Both the position numbers and the translations under genes were made by a program. Below are positions 19,784-28,558 of a DNA stretch of 45,477 nt, piece by piece (the first letter of the stretch is position 1; every line of letters starts with the position of its first letter). This DNA is from an uncultured Candidatus Actinomarina sp. Lineage in GTDB: Bacteria > Actinomycetota > Acidimicrobiia > Actinomarinales > Actinomarinaceae. The DNA is taken from contig CABXDM010000004.1 of NCBI GenBank assembly GCA_902510965.1, positions 1 to 45,477 of the forward strand. The letters are read 5' to 3'. The notes beneath the pieces were generated by a model, which saw only the letters and a program-made list of their open reading frames with translations, did no database searches and was not told the origin of the DNA.

Positions 19784-20561
19784 ATTTGGAGTACTTGGTT
19801 GGCCTCTGACGAATACATTTTCACCACAGATACATGAATTGTTATTTGTTCACACTGGTATTAAAGGTTCTTACAGTTCAATCAGAGAAGAAAATATTAA
19901 TCAAGAAACTATTTTAAAAATAAATCAAGGCTTTGATGGATACAACATTACAATTCCACACAAAGAAAAAATACTGAATTTAGACAATACTGCAATCCTT
20001 AGTAAAAGTGTTTTAGAAATTGGAGCTTGCAATACGGTTTTAATTAAAAATTCAAGAATGTATTTATTCAATACTGACTTTTCTGGCTTTAGGGACTTTC
20101 TAGATATGATTGATCACAACTTTAATAATAAGGAAGTGTTAATTCTTGGTTCTGGTGGAAGTTCAAAGGCAATAGCATATTCTTTAAAACTATTAAATAT
20201 TAAATATCACATCGTAAGTCGATCACTTAGAGATAATACTATTTCATATAATGATGTTCCTAATTTCAGTTCTAAAATAGGAATGGTCATTAACACAACC
20301 CCTGTAGGCATGCCGCCATATGAAAATGCTGAACTACCAATAAAGTGGCATGAATTAGTTAATTTACAAACTGTAATCAATCTCGGTTATGGTCCAGAAA
20401 ATACTTTTTTAAATAATTTTGATGATTCAATCTTAAAATATGATGGATTGGGAATGTTAATCTGTCAGGCTATAGAGTCTTTTAATATATGGACATCTGC
20501 AGCAGTTAGTACAAGTAGTATTTATGGTGAAGTGTTAAATAAATTGGAAGGTGAAAAGTGA
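19776..20561 (+). CDS. aroE: Shikimate dehydrogenase
   Basis: GVLGWPLTNTFSPQIHE, GYNITIPHK, GACNTVL, NTTPVGMPP. Confidence 0.94.
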   Translation: MNKFGVLGWPLTNTFSPQIHELLFVHTGIKGSYSSIREENINQETILKINQGFDGYNITIPHKEKILNLDNTAILSKSVLEIGACNTVLIKNSRMYLFNTDFSGFRDFLDMIDHNFNNKEVLILGSGGSSKAIAYSLKLLNIKYHIVSRSLRDNTISYNDVPNFSSKIGMVINTTPVGMPPYENAELPIKWHELVNLQTVINLGYGPENTFLNNFDDSILKYDGLGMLICQAIESFNIWTSAAVSTSSIYGEVLNKLEGEK

Positions 20562-21730
20562 TTAGATATCTAACCGCAGGCGAAAGCCACGGACCCGAGT
20601 TAACTGGAATTCTAGAAGGGATACCCGCTGGTTTCAATATTTCGAAAAAATATATAGATAGCTTTTTACAGAGGAGACAAAAAGGTGTTGGTTCCGGGGG
20701 CAGAATGAACATTGAACAGGATGAAGTTTTAATTAGTTCAGGAGTAGTTAATGGAGTTTCTACTGGAGCGCCAATTGCTATACGAATATTAAATAAAGAT
20801 TGGAAAAACTGGAAAGATAAGGATATAGACCCCTATGTAGTACCAAGGCCGGGACATGCAGATTTAGTTGGAACAGCAAAGTATAACCATGAAGATATCA
20901 GATTAGTCTTAGAAAGAGCAAGTGCCAGAGAAACTGCTATGAGAACTGCAATAGGAGCGATTGCAGCAGAGGTTCTGGAAGAACTAGGGATTGAAGTTAC
21001 AGGTTACGTATCAGCAATAGGAGACATCACCTATCAAAATAACATTAAAGATAAAATCGAGAGGGATAAAGTTACAGAGTCTGATGTTGGATGTCCTGAG
21101 ACTGCAACTAGTAAATTGATGGAAGAAGAGATTCTTTCAGCAAGAAAAAATAAGGATACCCTTGGGGGCTCCATAACATGTGTAGCAACAGGAGTTCCAG
21201 CTACAATTGGTAGCTTCGTACACTGGGATAAAAAACTTGATGCAATTCTCGCAAAACAGTTTATGTCTGTTCAAAGTGTAAAGGCTGTCGAGATTGGAAA
21301 AGGAGTTGATATTGCTAAAAAATTTGGTACAGAAGTTCAAGATCAATACTCTCTAGATGGAAAAAAAATAACCAAGATTTCGAATAACCTCGGAGGTTTT
21401 GAGGGAGGTATGACAAATGGTGAAGAATTACACATCACGGCATATTTAAAACCAATTAGCACTACTTTAACCCCGATAAGCAGCATAGATTTAGCCGAAA
21501 AAATTGAAACTGAAACAGTCTATGAACGTTCTGATACATGTGCTGTGCCAAGAGCTATACCAATATTTGAAGCAATCATGGCATTTGAAATATTAAATAA
21601 CCTATTAATCAAAACAGGAGGAGATCATAAAAAAGAAATAACTCAAAGTTTCAACAACATTCCGAAACTTGAAATTGACGAATTCGAGATAAAAAATGAA
21701 TTATGGAGTATGAAATACGATGTCGAGTAA
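20558..21730 (+). CDS. aroC: Chorismate synthase
   Basis: TAGESHGPELTGILEGIPAG, RPGHADLVGTAKY, ERASARETAMRTAIGA. Confidence 0.97.
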   Translation: MIRYLTAGESHGPELTGILEGIPAGFNISKKYIDSFLQRRQKGVGSGGRMNIEQDEVLISSGVVNGVSTGAPIAIRILNKDWKNWKDKDIDPYVVPRPGHADLVGTAKYNHEDIRLVLERASARETAMRTAIGAIAAEVLEELGIEVTGYVSAIGDITYQNNIKDKIERDKVTESDVGCPETATSKLMEEEILSARKNKDTLGGSITCVATGVPATIGSFVHWDKKLDAILAKQFMSVQSVKAVEIGKGVDIAKKFGTEVQDQYSLDGKKITKISNNLGGFEGGMTNGEELHITAYLKPISTTLTPISSIDLAEKIETETVYERSDTCAVPRAIPIFEAIMAFEILNNLLIKTGGDHKKEITQSFNNIPKLEIDEFEIKNELWSMKYDVE

Positions 21731-22232
21731 TACAGCTTTTTTAGTTGGGTTTATGGGTTCTGGAAAATCTTCTATTTTAAATATCTTAAAACTGAATACA
21801 GAAATTCATACTATTGACTTAGATGACTTTGTATTAAGCGAAAGTAAAGATGATTTAGAAAGTATTGAGCAATTGTTTGAAAAACACGGAGAGGAATATT
21901 TTAGAGACTGTGAAGTTAAAGCTTTTCAGAAAATTTATCAAAATCCCAACACAGTGGTTTCTCTTGGTGGAGGATCGATGATATCTAGCCCTATTAAATC
22001 TGCGGTATTAAAATCCGAACGTGCTTTTTACTTAAAAAATGAATTTGAAAATCTATGGAAAAATATTAAAGACAGTAAAAGACCGTTAGTAACTACCGGA
22101 AAAGATAATGTAATGAAAATTTATCTTGATAGACTTCATACATATAAGCACTGTAAAAATACAATCGACATGTCTAAACATAGTCTTCAAGAAGCTTCAG
22201 AAATCATCATCAAGCGACTAGGTTGGGTATAA
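21720..22232 (+). CDS. aroK: Shikimate kinase
   Basis: LVGFMGSGKSSI P-loop, IDLDDFV, VSLGGGSM. Confidence 0.92.
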   Translation: MSSNTAFLVGFMGSGKSSILNILKLNTEIHTIDLDDFVLSESKDDLESIEQLFEKHGEEYFRDCEVKAFQKIYQNPNTVVSLGGGSMISSPIKSAVLKSERAFYLKNEFENLWKNIKDSKRPLVTTGKDNVMKIYLDRLHTYKHCKNTIDMSKHSLQEASEIIIKRLGWV

Positions 22233-22233
22233 A

Positions 22234-23241
22234 TTGCAAGAATCAAATGTCCAATACTTTAAAAACTTAAATGAATTACTGATTTATTGTGATAAATTAA
22301 CCGAGGACAAAATCTCTAGGACCTACATTGATAAACAAGTTTTAGTTAAATTTCCGCAACTTAAAAAATTTTCCAAAGAATTTAAAGAGATTGAAATTAA
22401 AGAAGATAAAAAAAATCTAGATACTGTATCAAAAATTTGGGAAGATATGTTTGAGAAGTCCATACAAAGAAGTTCAACTGTCTTATGCATCGGGGGAGGA
22501 GCATTATCCGATGCTGTTGGATTTGCTTCAAGTACATATAAAAGAGGTACTGGACTTGTAATAATCCCTACAACACTTTTATCAATGGTTGATGCTGCAC
22601 ACGGTGGAAAAAATGGAATTAATACTACACACGGAAAAAATCAAATTGGAACTTTTATGATGCCTGATCAGGTATTAATCTGCCCAGAGTTTTTAGGAGA
22701 ACTACCAGAAAAACAAATTAAAAATGGGTTGATTGAATTAATCAAAGCAGGATTCTTAAAGAGTCCTGAATTAGTTCAACAGGTTTATGAGACCGATATC
22801 TCGAAAGTTAATATCGAACTTATAAAAGCAGCAGTAGACATTAAAAACGAAATAATAAAAAATGACTTTAAAGAAAGTTCTGAGAGAATGTATTTAAACT
22901 TTGGTCATACTATTGGACATCTAATTGAGGTAGATTCCAAACATAGTATTCCCCACGGCGAAGCAGTAGGTATAGGAATTTTAAAAGCCCTAAAAATATC
23001 GGAAAAAATGTGTAATTTAGATAAAAATATTTCTGACCATTTTGAAAATTTTCTAAAAAAGTTAGACCTTAATGTAGATTATAAGTTTAGTAGTAATCCA
23101 GAACAGCTTAAAGAATTATTGTTTAATGATAAAAAATTTTCTAAGGATATTGTGAAGTACGTTCTTCTTGAAAATATTGGAAATCCAGTTTTAGTTGATT
23201 TCAACTTAAATGATTTACTTAACGAGGTAACCTATGCATAA
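22234..23241 (+). CDS. aroB: 3-dehydroquinate synthase (TTG start)
   Basis: IGGGALSDAVGFASSTYKRGTGLVIIPTTLLSMVDAAHGGKNGINT; NFGHTIGHLIE; HGEAVGIG. Confidence 0.95.
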   Translation: MQESNVQYFKNLNELLIYCDKLTEDKISRTYIDKQVLVKFPQLKKFSKEFKEIEIKEDKKNLDTVSKIWEDMFEKSIQRSSTVLCIGGGALSDAVGFASSTYKRGTGLVIIPTTLLSMVDAAHGGKNGINTTHGKNQIGTFMMPDQVLICPEFLGELPEKQIKNGLIELIKAGFLKSPELVQQVYETDISKVNIELIKAAVDIKNEIIKNDFKESSERMYLNFGHTIGHLIEVDSKHSIPHGEAVGIGILKALKISEKMCNLDKNISDHFENFLKKLDLNVDYKFSSNPEQLKELLFNDKKFSKDIVKYVLLENIGNPVLVDFNLNDLLNEVTYA

Positions 23242-23665
23242 AATACTTGTGGTTAATGGTCCAAATATTAATATGTTAGGAATTAGAGAGCTAGATAAGT
23301 ATGGAAAAACTTCTTATCAAGAACTAAAGGACATCATACAAGATTATTCGATTGATAAATTTCATCTAGAAACCTATCAATCAAACGTTGAAGGGGAAAT
23401 TGTATCAAAGCTTCATAAAGCAATAGAAGAGGATATAGACGGCCTAATAATTAACCCAGGAGCATATACACATACCAGTATTGCAATTAGAGATGCGCTA
23501 GCGATACTTAAGATACCCTCAATTGAAGTACACATTAGTAATATAAAAAACAGGGAAGATTTTAGACAAGTAAACTTAATATCAGATTTTTGTGATTTGA
23601 CTATCACTGGAAAAGGTATCGATGGCTATATCGAGGCAATCGATTATTTATATGAAAAATATTAA
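23234..23665 (+). CDS. aroQ: 3-dehydroquinate dehydratase, type II
   Basis: VVNGPNINMLGIRE, YQSNVEGEIV, IINPGAYTHTSIAIRDAL, EVHISN. Confidence 0.96.
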   Translation: MHKILVVNGPNINMLGIRELDKYGKTSYQELKDIIQDYSIDKFHLETYQSNVEGEIVSKLHKAIEEDIDGLIINPGAYTHTSIAIRDALAILKIPSIEVHISNIKNREDFRQVNLISDFCDLTITGKGIDGYIEAIDYLYEKY

Positions 23666-24470
23666 TAAAATATATTATCAAGGCTCAAAAGGTTCTTATT
23701 CAGAGTCTGTTTTAAAAAGCTATTTTCCTAATAAGCAATACGTTGAATGTCAGACTTTCAGAGAGGTTGTTGCCCAGGCGGGTGAAGATAATTATGGTTT
23801 ACTCCCTGTTGAAAATTCACTGGTAGGGACTGTTGTAGATTCTTACGAAAATTTAATTCAGAGTGAATTAAATGTGTACGGAGAGTTCAAGAAAAAAATT
23901 ACACACGCACTTATCGGATTAAAAAATTCAAAAATTGAAAATATTGAAAGAGTTATTTCTCATCCACAAGCTCTTCAGCAATGTAGCAACTTTTTACAAG
24001 ACATGAATGTACAACTTCAACCAGTTTTTGATACAGCTGGAAGTGTCTTAAGTTTATTAGATGAAGAATCTGAAACTATCGCTGGAATTGCAGGGGAGCA
24101 TTTTGAAGATGATCATCGTTTTAAAGTTCTAAAAAAAAGCATTTCAAATCATGTAGAAAACTATACTCGTTTCTTTCTTGTCGGGGATCAAGATCCTAAT
24201 CTTGAGGTATCTAAAAATAAAAGATCCGCAATATTGATAGCAGATGACAAGCCTGGCTCATTACTCTCTGCTCTGAAAATATTTGAGGAGACTAACGTTA
24301 ATTTAACAAAATTAGAATCTAGGCCGATCATTGGAAGTCCGTGGGAGTATAAATTTTATATTGATTACCAAAACTCTGTTGCTGATATTGATACTCAATT
24401 GAAAGATAAATTAGATTTGGTAACAAAAAAGTTTAAAATAATAGGTAGATACGGAACTATTGACCTTTAA
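23652..24470 (+). CDS. pheA: Prephenate dehydratase (ATG 23652 preferred)
   Basis: YYQGSKGSYSE, LLPVENSLVGTVVDSYENL, SHPQALQQCSNFL, ESRPIIGSPWEYKFYIDY (ACT-like domain). Confidence 0.93.
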   Translation: MKNINKIYYQGSKGSYSESVLKSYFPNKQYVECQTFREVVAQAGEDNYGLLPVENSLVGTVVDSYENLIQSELNVYGEFKKKITHALIGLKNSKIENIERVISHPQALQQCSNFLQDMNVQLQPVFDTAGSVLSLLDEESETIAGIAGEHFEDDHRFKVLKKSISNHVENYTRFFLVGDQDPNLEVSKNKRSAILIADDKPGSLLSALKIFEETNVNLTKLESRPIIGSPWEYKFYIDYQNSVADIDTQLKDKLDLVTKKFKIIGRYGTIDL

Positions 24471-25533
24471 ATTTCCAGCTTGAACCTGTTTTATTGTCTT
24501 CAATTGTTATATCAAGGTTATCGAGTAGATCCCGAATTTCATCAGATTCACTATATTTCTTTTCAATCCTAAATTTATTTCGCAAATTAATAATTTCTAA
24601 TATTGTTTTATCAAATAAAGTTGTAAAGTCATTATTATTTTTTATCTCTAAGTTAAGTTTTGCTATCTCTTTTTTGAGAGAATTTACATCAATATTATCT
24701 GAAGAGGTTTTTTTAGGTTGCTGCTCTTTCTTATTTGTTGCTTGAAGAATGCTTTGTAATTCTGAAAGTGAATATTCGTTTCCTGCTTCAAAAACTTTCT
24801 GACCATTACTTGTCTTAACTGTAACTGATCCAATTCCATCGACACTGAATATTTCCTTTTCACCATTGATCACAAGTGCAGTATGTTCATCAATTCCTAA
24901 AATATTTGTATACTCCCCATCAATTAGCATATTTAATCTATTTTTACCTATATAGCTACAGCTTGTATCGTGATTACCACCCTCTTTATTATTAAAATGA
25001 GGAACAACTGTACAACTTAACCCATAAAGCTCAAGTGTATTTAACCCTTCTTCCCAGAAAGGAGTCATTCCAACTTTGTATATTTCATAAACTGGGATTG
25101 TTTTCTCTCCCAAAGTAGAAGCAGCTGCGCTTGAAAATACCGCGTTCTTACCATCCTTTAGATGATTCGTAATTACATTTGGGATGTCTGAATGTAACCA
25201 TGTTTTAGAAGCATAGCTAGGACTACCAGGACCAGAAAATATGAAATTTGAACTTTTGAGCTGTTCAAGCATTTCAAAATATTCAACCGAGTCAATATTA
25301 TTAGTATTTCTTAAACTAGCTAATTTAATTTCTATCTGGACACTTTTTTTAAAAAAGAGTTGTAATTTATCAACGAGTACATTTGCATTTTCTTGAAATC
25401 CAAAAGGAGTATCTATTAAAAATGCATTTACCTGGTTGTCTAACATTTCAACAAACTTTCTGTGAACAGAAACAAGCGCAGGACTAGTTTCTCCTGAACC
25501 CATGATTGCAATGCTACCTTTAACTATTTCCAT
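24457..25533 (-). CDS. Peptidase S51/type-1 GATase-like domain fused to a CysS C-terminal-like domain
   Basis: N-term IAIMGSGETSPALVSVHR... IFSGPGSPSYASK..., AVFSSAAASTLGE; C-term ILEIINLRNKFRIEKKYSESDEIRDLLDNLDITIEDNKTGSSWKF resembles the CysRS C-terminal domain. Confidence 0.7.
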   Translation of the reverse strand: MEIVKGSIAIMGSGETSPALVSVHRKFVEMLDNQVNAFLIDTPFGFQENANVLVDKLQLFFKKSVQIEIKLASLRNTNNIDSVEYFEMLEQLKSSNFIFSGPGSPSYASKTWLHSDIPNVITNHLKDGKNAVFSSAAASTLGEKTIPVYEIYKVGMTPFWEEGLNTLELYGLSCTVVPHFNNKEGGNHDTSCSYIGKNRLNMLIDGEYTNILGIDEHTALVINGEKEIFSVDGIGSVTVKTSNGQKVFEAGNEYSLSELQSILQATNKKEQQPKKTSSDNIDVNSLKKEIAKLNLEIKNNNDFTTLFDKTILEIINLRNKFRIEKKYSESDEIRDLLDNLDITIEDNKTGSSWKFKGQ

Positions 25534-25585
25534 TTAAACTATTATAGGGATTTCTTGAATCTTCCATAAAATGTATAATTAAAGT

Positions 25586-26584
25586 ATGTTAAAACTTATT
25601 ATTAAGATTCTTGAAGTTTTCACTTTGGATTACATACCTAAGTTCCCAATTTCTATGAGAACACGCCTATTTTACATAATTTTGCCTCTCAGAAAATATA
25701 GAGATAAGATCCGCATGAGCAAACCAGTTAATCAGGTAACTTACCAAGAAAGAGTTGAATTCGCAAAAGTTTCTCGTGACGGTATAAATTATTCTGGGAT
25801 TAAATTAAATGAATTTCATCCAGATATCGAGATAACAAAGATGGAAAATGCTAAATTCAATACTCACAAGCTAAGTCCAAAGAATCCTAAAACAGATGCA
25901 TATGCAATATATTTTCATGGAGGAGGTTATTATTCTGGAAGTGTAATCTCTCATAAGAATCTGTTATCTCAAATAACAGCATCAATAAATATGGTTACTT
26001 ATATATTTGAATATAGACTCTCTCCTGAAGCGGTATTTCCAAATGCGCACGATGATGCAAAAGAAATAGTTACATTTCTAGATAATATTGAAGAAGGTAA
26101 GAATTCAATATGGATAGGTGAATCTGCTGGTGGTGGATTAGCAACTGGATTATGCGTCGATGACAAATTCTCACTTAGACCTAAAAAACTAGTACTTATG
26201 TCGCCATGGCTAGATTTATCTGATAAAAATAAAGATAGAAATTTTCTCAAAAACAAAGATATTTTAATTTTATTAGATGGGATGCACATGATGGGGGAGT
26301 ATTATTCAGGAGATCATGATCCGTCAAATCCAATTCTCTCGCCTGTTTTTGCAGATATAAAATCATTTCCAGATGTTCTAATTCAAGTCTGCTCTAATGA
26401 GTTGCTTTATAATGATGCAGTTGAATTCTCCAAAAAATTAGAATTGATCAACAGTAAACATGAGTTACAAGTTTGGGATGATTTGTGGCATGCTTGGCAA
26501 TTCTTTCCTATTAAGGAAGCAGAAGAGGCAAGGGAAAAGATAACAAAATTTATTAATACAGAGTCTTACTCTTCATCTAAGTGA
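25586..26584 (+). CDS. Alpha/beta hydrolase (HSL-like esterase)
   Basis: YFHGGGYYSGS oxyanion motif; WIGESAGGGLATGL nucleophile elbow; C-terminal DLWHAWQFF His. Confidence 0.88.
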   Translation: MLKLIIKILEVFTLDYIPKFPISMRTRLFYIILPLRKYRDKIRMSKPVNQVTYQERVEFAKVSRDGINYSGIKLNEFHPDIEITKMENAKFNTHKLSPKNPKTDAYAIYFHGGGYYSGSVISHKNLLSQITASINMVTYIFEYRLSPEAVFPNAHDDAKEIVTFLDNIEEGKNSIWIGESAGGGLATGLCVDDKFSLRPKKLVLMSPWLDLSDKNKDRNFLKNKDILILLDGMHMMGEYYSGDHDPSNPILSPVFADIKSFPDVLIQVCSNELLYNDAVEFSKKLELINSKHELQVWDDLWHAWQFFPIKEAEEAREKITKFINTESYSSSK

Positions 26585-27312
26585 TGTAATGCAAACCCGT
26601 AGGGGAGCTCTAATCGATTTTCCTTCATTACCTTATTGTTAGTAAGCAAATCTTTTGTTTTTCCATTTTCTGTTATTAATCCACTATTAACAACAATACT
26701 TTTTGGACAAATTTCTAAGGCCATCGGCAAATCGTGAGTAACAAGAACTATAGAGATTTCTAATGACAGTAATATATCAATTAATTCTCTTCGTGAAGAG
26801 GGGTCAAGATTTGAGCTGGGCTCATCAAGCACCAAAAGCTGGGGCTTAGATGCAAGGACACTAGCAATAGCGACTTTTCTTTTTTGTCCAAAGCTCAGAT
26901 GATGTGGAGCTTTTTCCTGATAATCATTCATTCCAACCATTTTTAATGCTTCTTCAGCATTCTCTCTACTGGCCTCTTCTGAAAACCCAAAATTCTTTGG
27001 ACCAAACATAACATCTTCTAAGACAGTAGGCATGAACAACTGATCGTCAGGATCTTGAAAAACAACGCCTACTGTTTTTCTAATTTCAGCTAAATTATCT
27101 TCAACAAACTCTAAATTATTTAATTTAATAGAACCATCCATTTCACCAAGGATGCCGTTTAAATGAAGTATTAGGGTAGTTTTTCCTGCACCATTTGGTC
27201 CAAGTATTCCGAGAGAATCACCCTCTTCAAGGTCAAAGCTAATTTCATTAAGAGCTTTATAGCCGTCTGGATATTCGTAGGTTAAATTAGAGATTTCTAA
27301 ATACTTACTCAT
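26566..27312 (-). CDS. Energy-coupling factor/CbiO-type ABC transporter ATPase
   Basis: GPNGAGKTT Walker A, LSFGQKRKVAIA signature, LLVLDEPSSNLDP Walker B. Confidence 0.93.
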   Translation of the reverse strand: MSKYLEISNLTYEYPDGYKALNEISFDLEEGDSLGILGPNGAGKTTLILHLNGILGEMDGSIKLNNLEFVEDNLAEIRKTVGVVFQDPDDQLFMPTVLEDVMFGPKNFGFSEEASRENAEEALKMVGMNDYQEKAPHHLSFGQKRKVAIASVLASKPQLLVLDEPSSNLDPSSRRELIDILLSLEISIVLVTHDLPMALEICPKSIVVNSGLITENGKTKDLLTNNKVMKENRLELPYGFALHHLDEE

Positions 27313-28070
27313 AAGCTAATATCCAAGACTAAAACGAAGACTGATATTGTTGTGAGAAACATTAGATAATTTGATTTGGTATATTCTCTATCTTGTAATT
27401 CAATCACACCGGTAAAACCTCTTGAAATCATTGAAAGATAAACTCTTTCACCACGTTCGTAGCCTCTAATTAGCATAGCTCCTGAGGCATAGGCTATGGG
27501 AAGTAAAGTCTTAATGCCCTTTTCTATATAGCCTCGAGATTGCATTGAAATTTTTACTCTTTTAAATTCATCTATAAAAACATCAATGTATCTGATAGAA
27601 AAGGACATTATTGCGATTATTATTGAGGGCAATCTAAGCTTCTGAAGTCCATAAATTATTTCAATGTTAGTAGTTGTGGCAGTAAGAATAATTCCCATTG
27701 AAAGACCAGCTGTAGCTTTAAAGAGTATTGCAAACATCTCTAGTAGGCCAGTTTTATAGATATCGAAGGTAAAGATAGTTGTAACTACATCATTATTACC
27801 ACTGCTTAAAAAGGGCAAAAATAGTGCAAATAAGATGAAGGGAATATCTAAAGTTAGTCTTTTGAGATAAGTCTTGATCGGAATTTTTGAATATCTAATA
27901 ATAAGAAAAACTATGAGTGTATGGGACAGAATTTGAATGGGATTAATAATTTTTGAAAAAGCAATTGAAATGACAATCAACAATACAGAAAGAATTTTAA
28001 GTTGAGGACTTATGCTATGGAGTTGTGATTTACCATGAAGAGATAAATGATGAGAATGTGTTGTTTGCAT
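27309..28070 (-). CDS. ECF transporter T component (CbiQ/EcfT family) with His-rich N-terminus
   Basis: Membrane protein with SMQSRGY and SMISRGF Ala-Arg-Gly-type motifs; next to the ATPase; N-term MQTTHSHHLSLHGKSQLH. Confidence 0.88.
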   Translation of the reverse strand: MQTTHSHHLSLHGKSQLHSISPQLKILSVLLIVISIAFSKIINPIQILSHTLIVFLIIRYSKIPIKTYLKRLTLDIPFILFALFLPFLSSGNNDVVTTIFTFDIYKTGLLEMFAILFKATAGLSMGIILTATTTNIEIIYGLQKLRLPSIIIAIMSFSIRYIDVFIDEFKRVKISMQSRGYIEKGIKTLLPIAYASGAMLIRGYERGERVYLSMISRGFTGVIELQDREYTKSNYLMFLTTISVFVLVLDISL

Positions 28071-28083
28071 AAGTTCATATTAA

Positions 28084-28098
28084 TGCAAACAGTTTGCA
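28084..28098. promoter_or_regulatory. Candidate Fur-family operator, perfect 7-1-7 palindrome TGCAAAC-A-GTTTGCA
   Basis: Inverted repeat in the 38-bp gap between the fur-like gene and ECF T gene; a third half-site GTTTGCAT at 28063-28070 spans the T start codon. Confidence 0.5.
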
Positions 28099-28108
28099 AA
28101 TAGAATAA

Positions 28109-28525
28109 TTATTTACAGTTTCCGCAGGCTCCAGAATAAATAAAATTATTATGGATTTTTGTAAACTGTGTCTCTTGGATCAACAGGCTATTAATTTTAT
28201 TGTAGGTCTTAGAGCTAACATCTAAAATTTTATTACAATTTATACATATTATGTGCATAGTGTTCTCATTATTTTTTAAAAAATAAATTCCTGAACCGTG
28301 CGCTTGATGAAGGTGTGCTATTAATCCTATTTCTCCCAATAGTTCTAAAGTTCTGTAAACAGTAGCAAGGTCTATATTTGAATTTTTTTTAATTACCTTC
28401 TGGTATATTTCGTCAACAGTAAAGTGTGCGTGTCCAGATTCTTCAAGAATTTTACATATAAGTTCTCTTGATTGTGTTACTCTATGACCTTTTTTCTTAA
28501 TCTGACTTATCAATTCCATGTTCAA
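28109..28525 (-). CDS. Fur family metalloregulator (Fur/Zur/Nur type unresolved)
   Basis: GHRVTQSRELICKILEES, HFTVDEIYQKV, LATVYRTLELL, HIICINCNKILDV Cys motif, C-terminal SGACGNCK. Confidence 0.92.
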   Translation of the reverse strand: MNMELISQIKKKGHRVTQSRELICKILEESGHAHFTVDEIYQKVIKKNSNIDLATVYRTLELLGEIGLIAHLHQAHGSGIYFLKNNENTMHIICINCNKILDVSSKTYNKINSLLIQETQFTKIHNNFIYSGACGNCK

Positions 28526-28558
28526 AGTATAATTTACTTGAACCAGAAAATTAATTTT

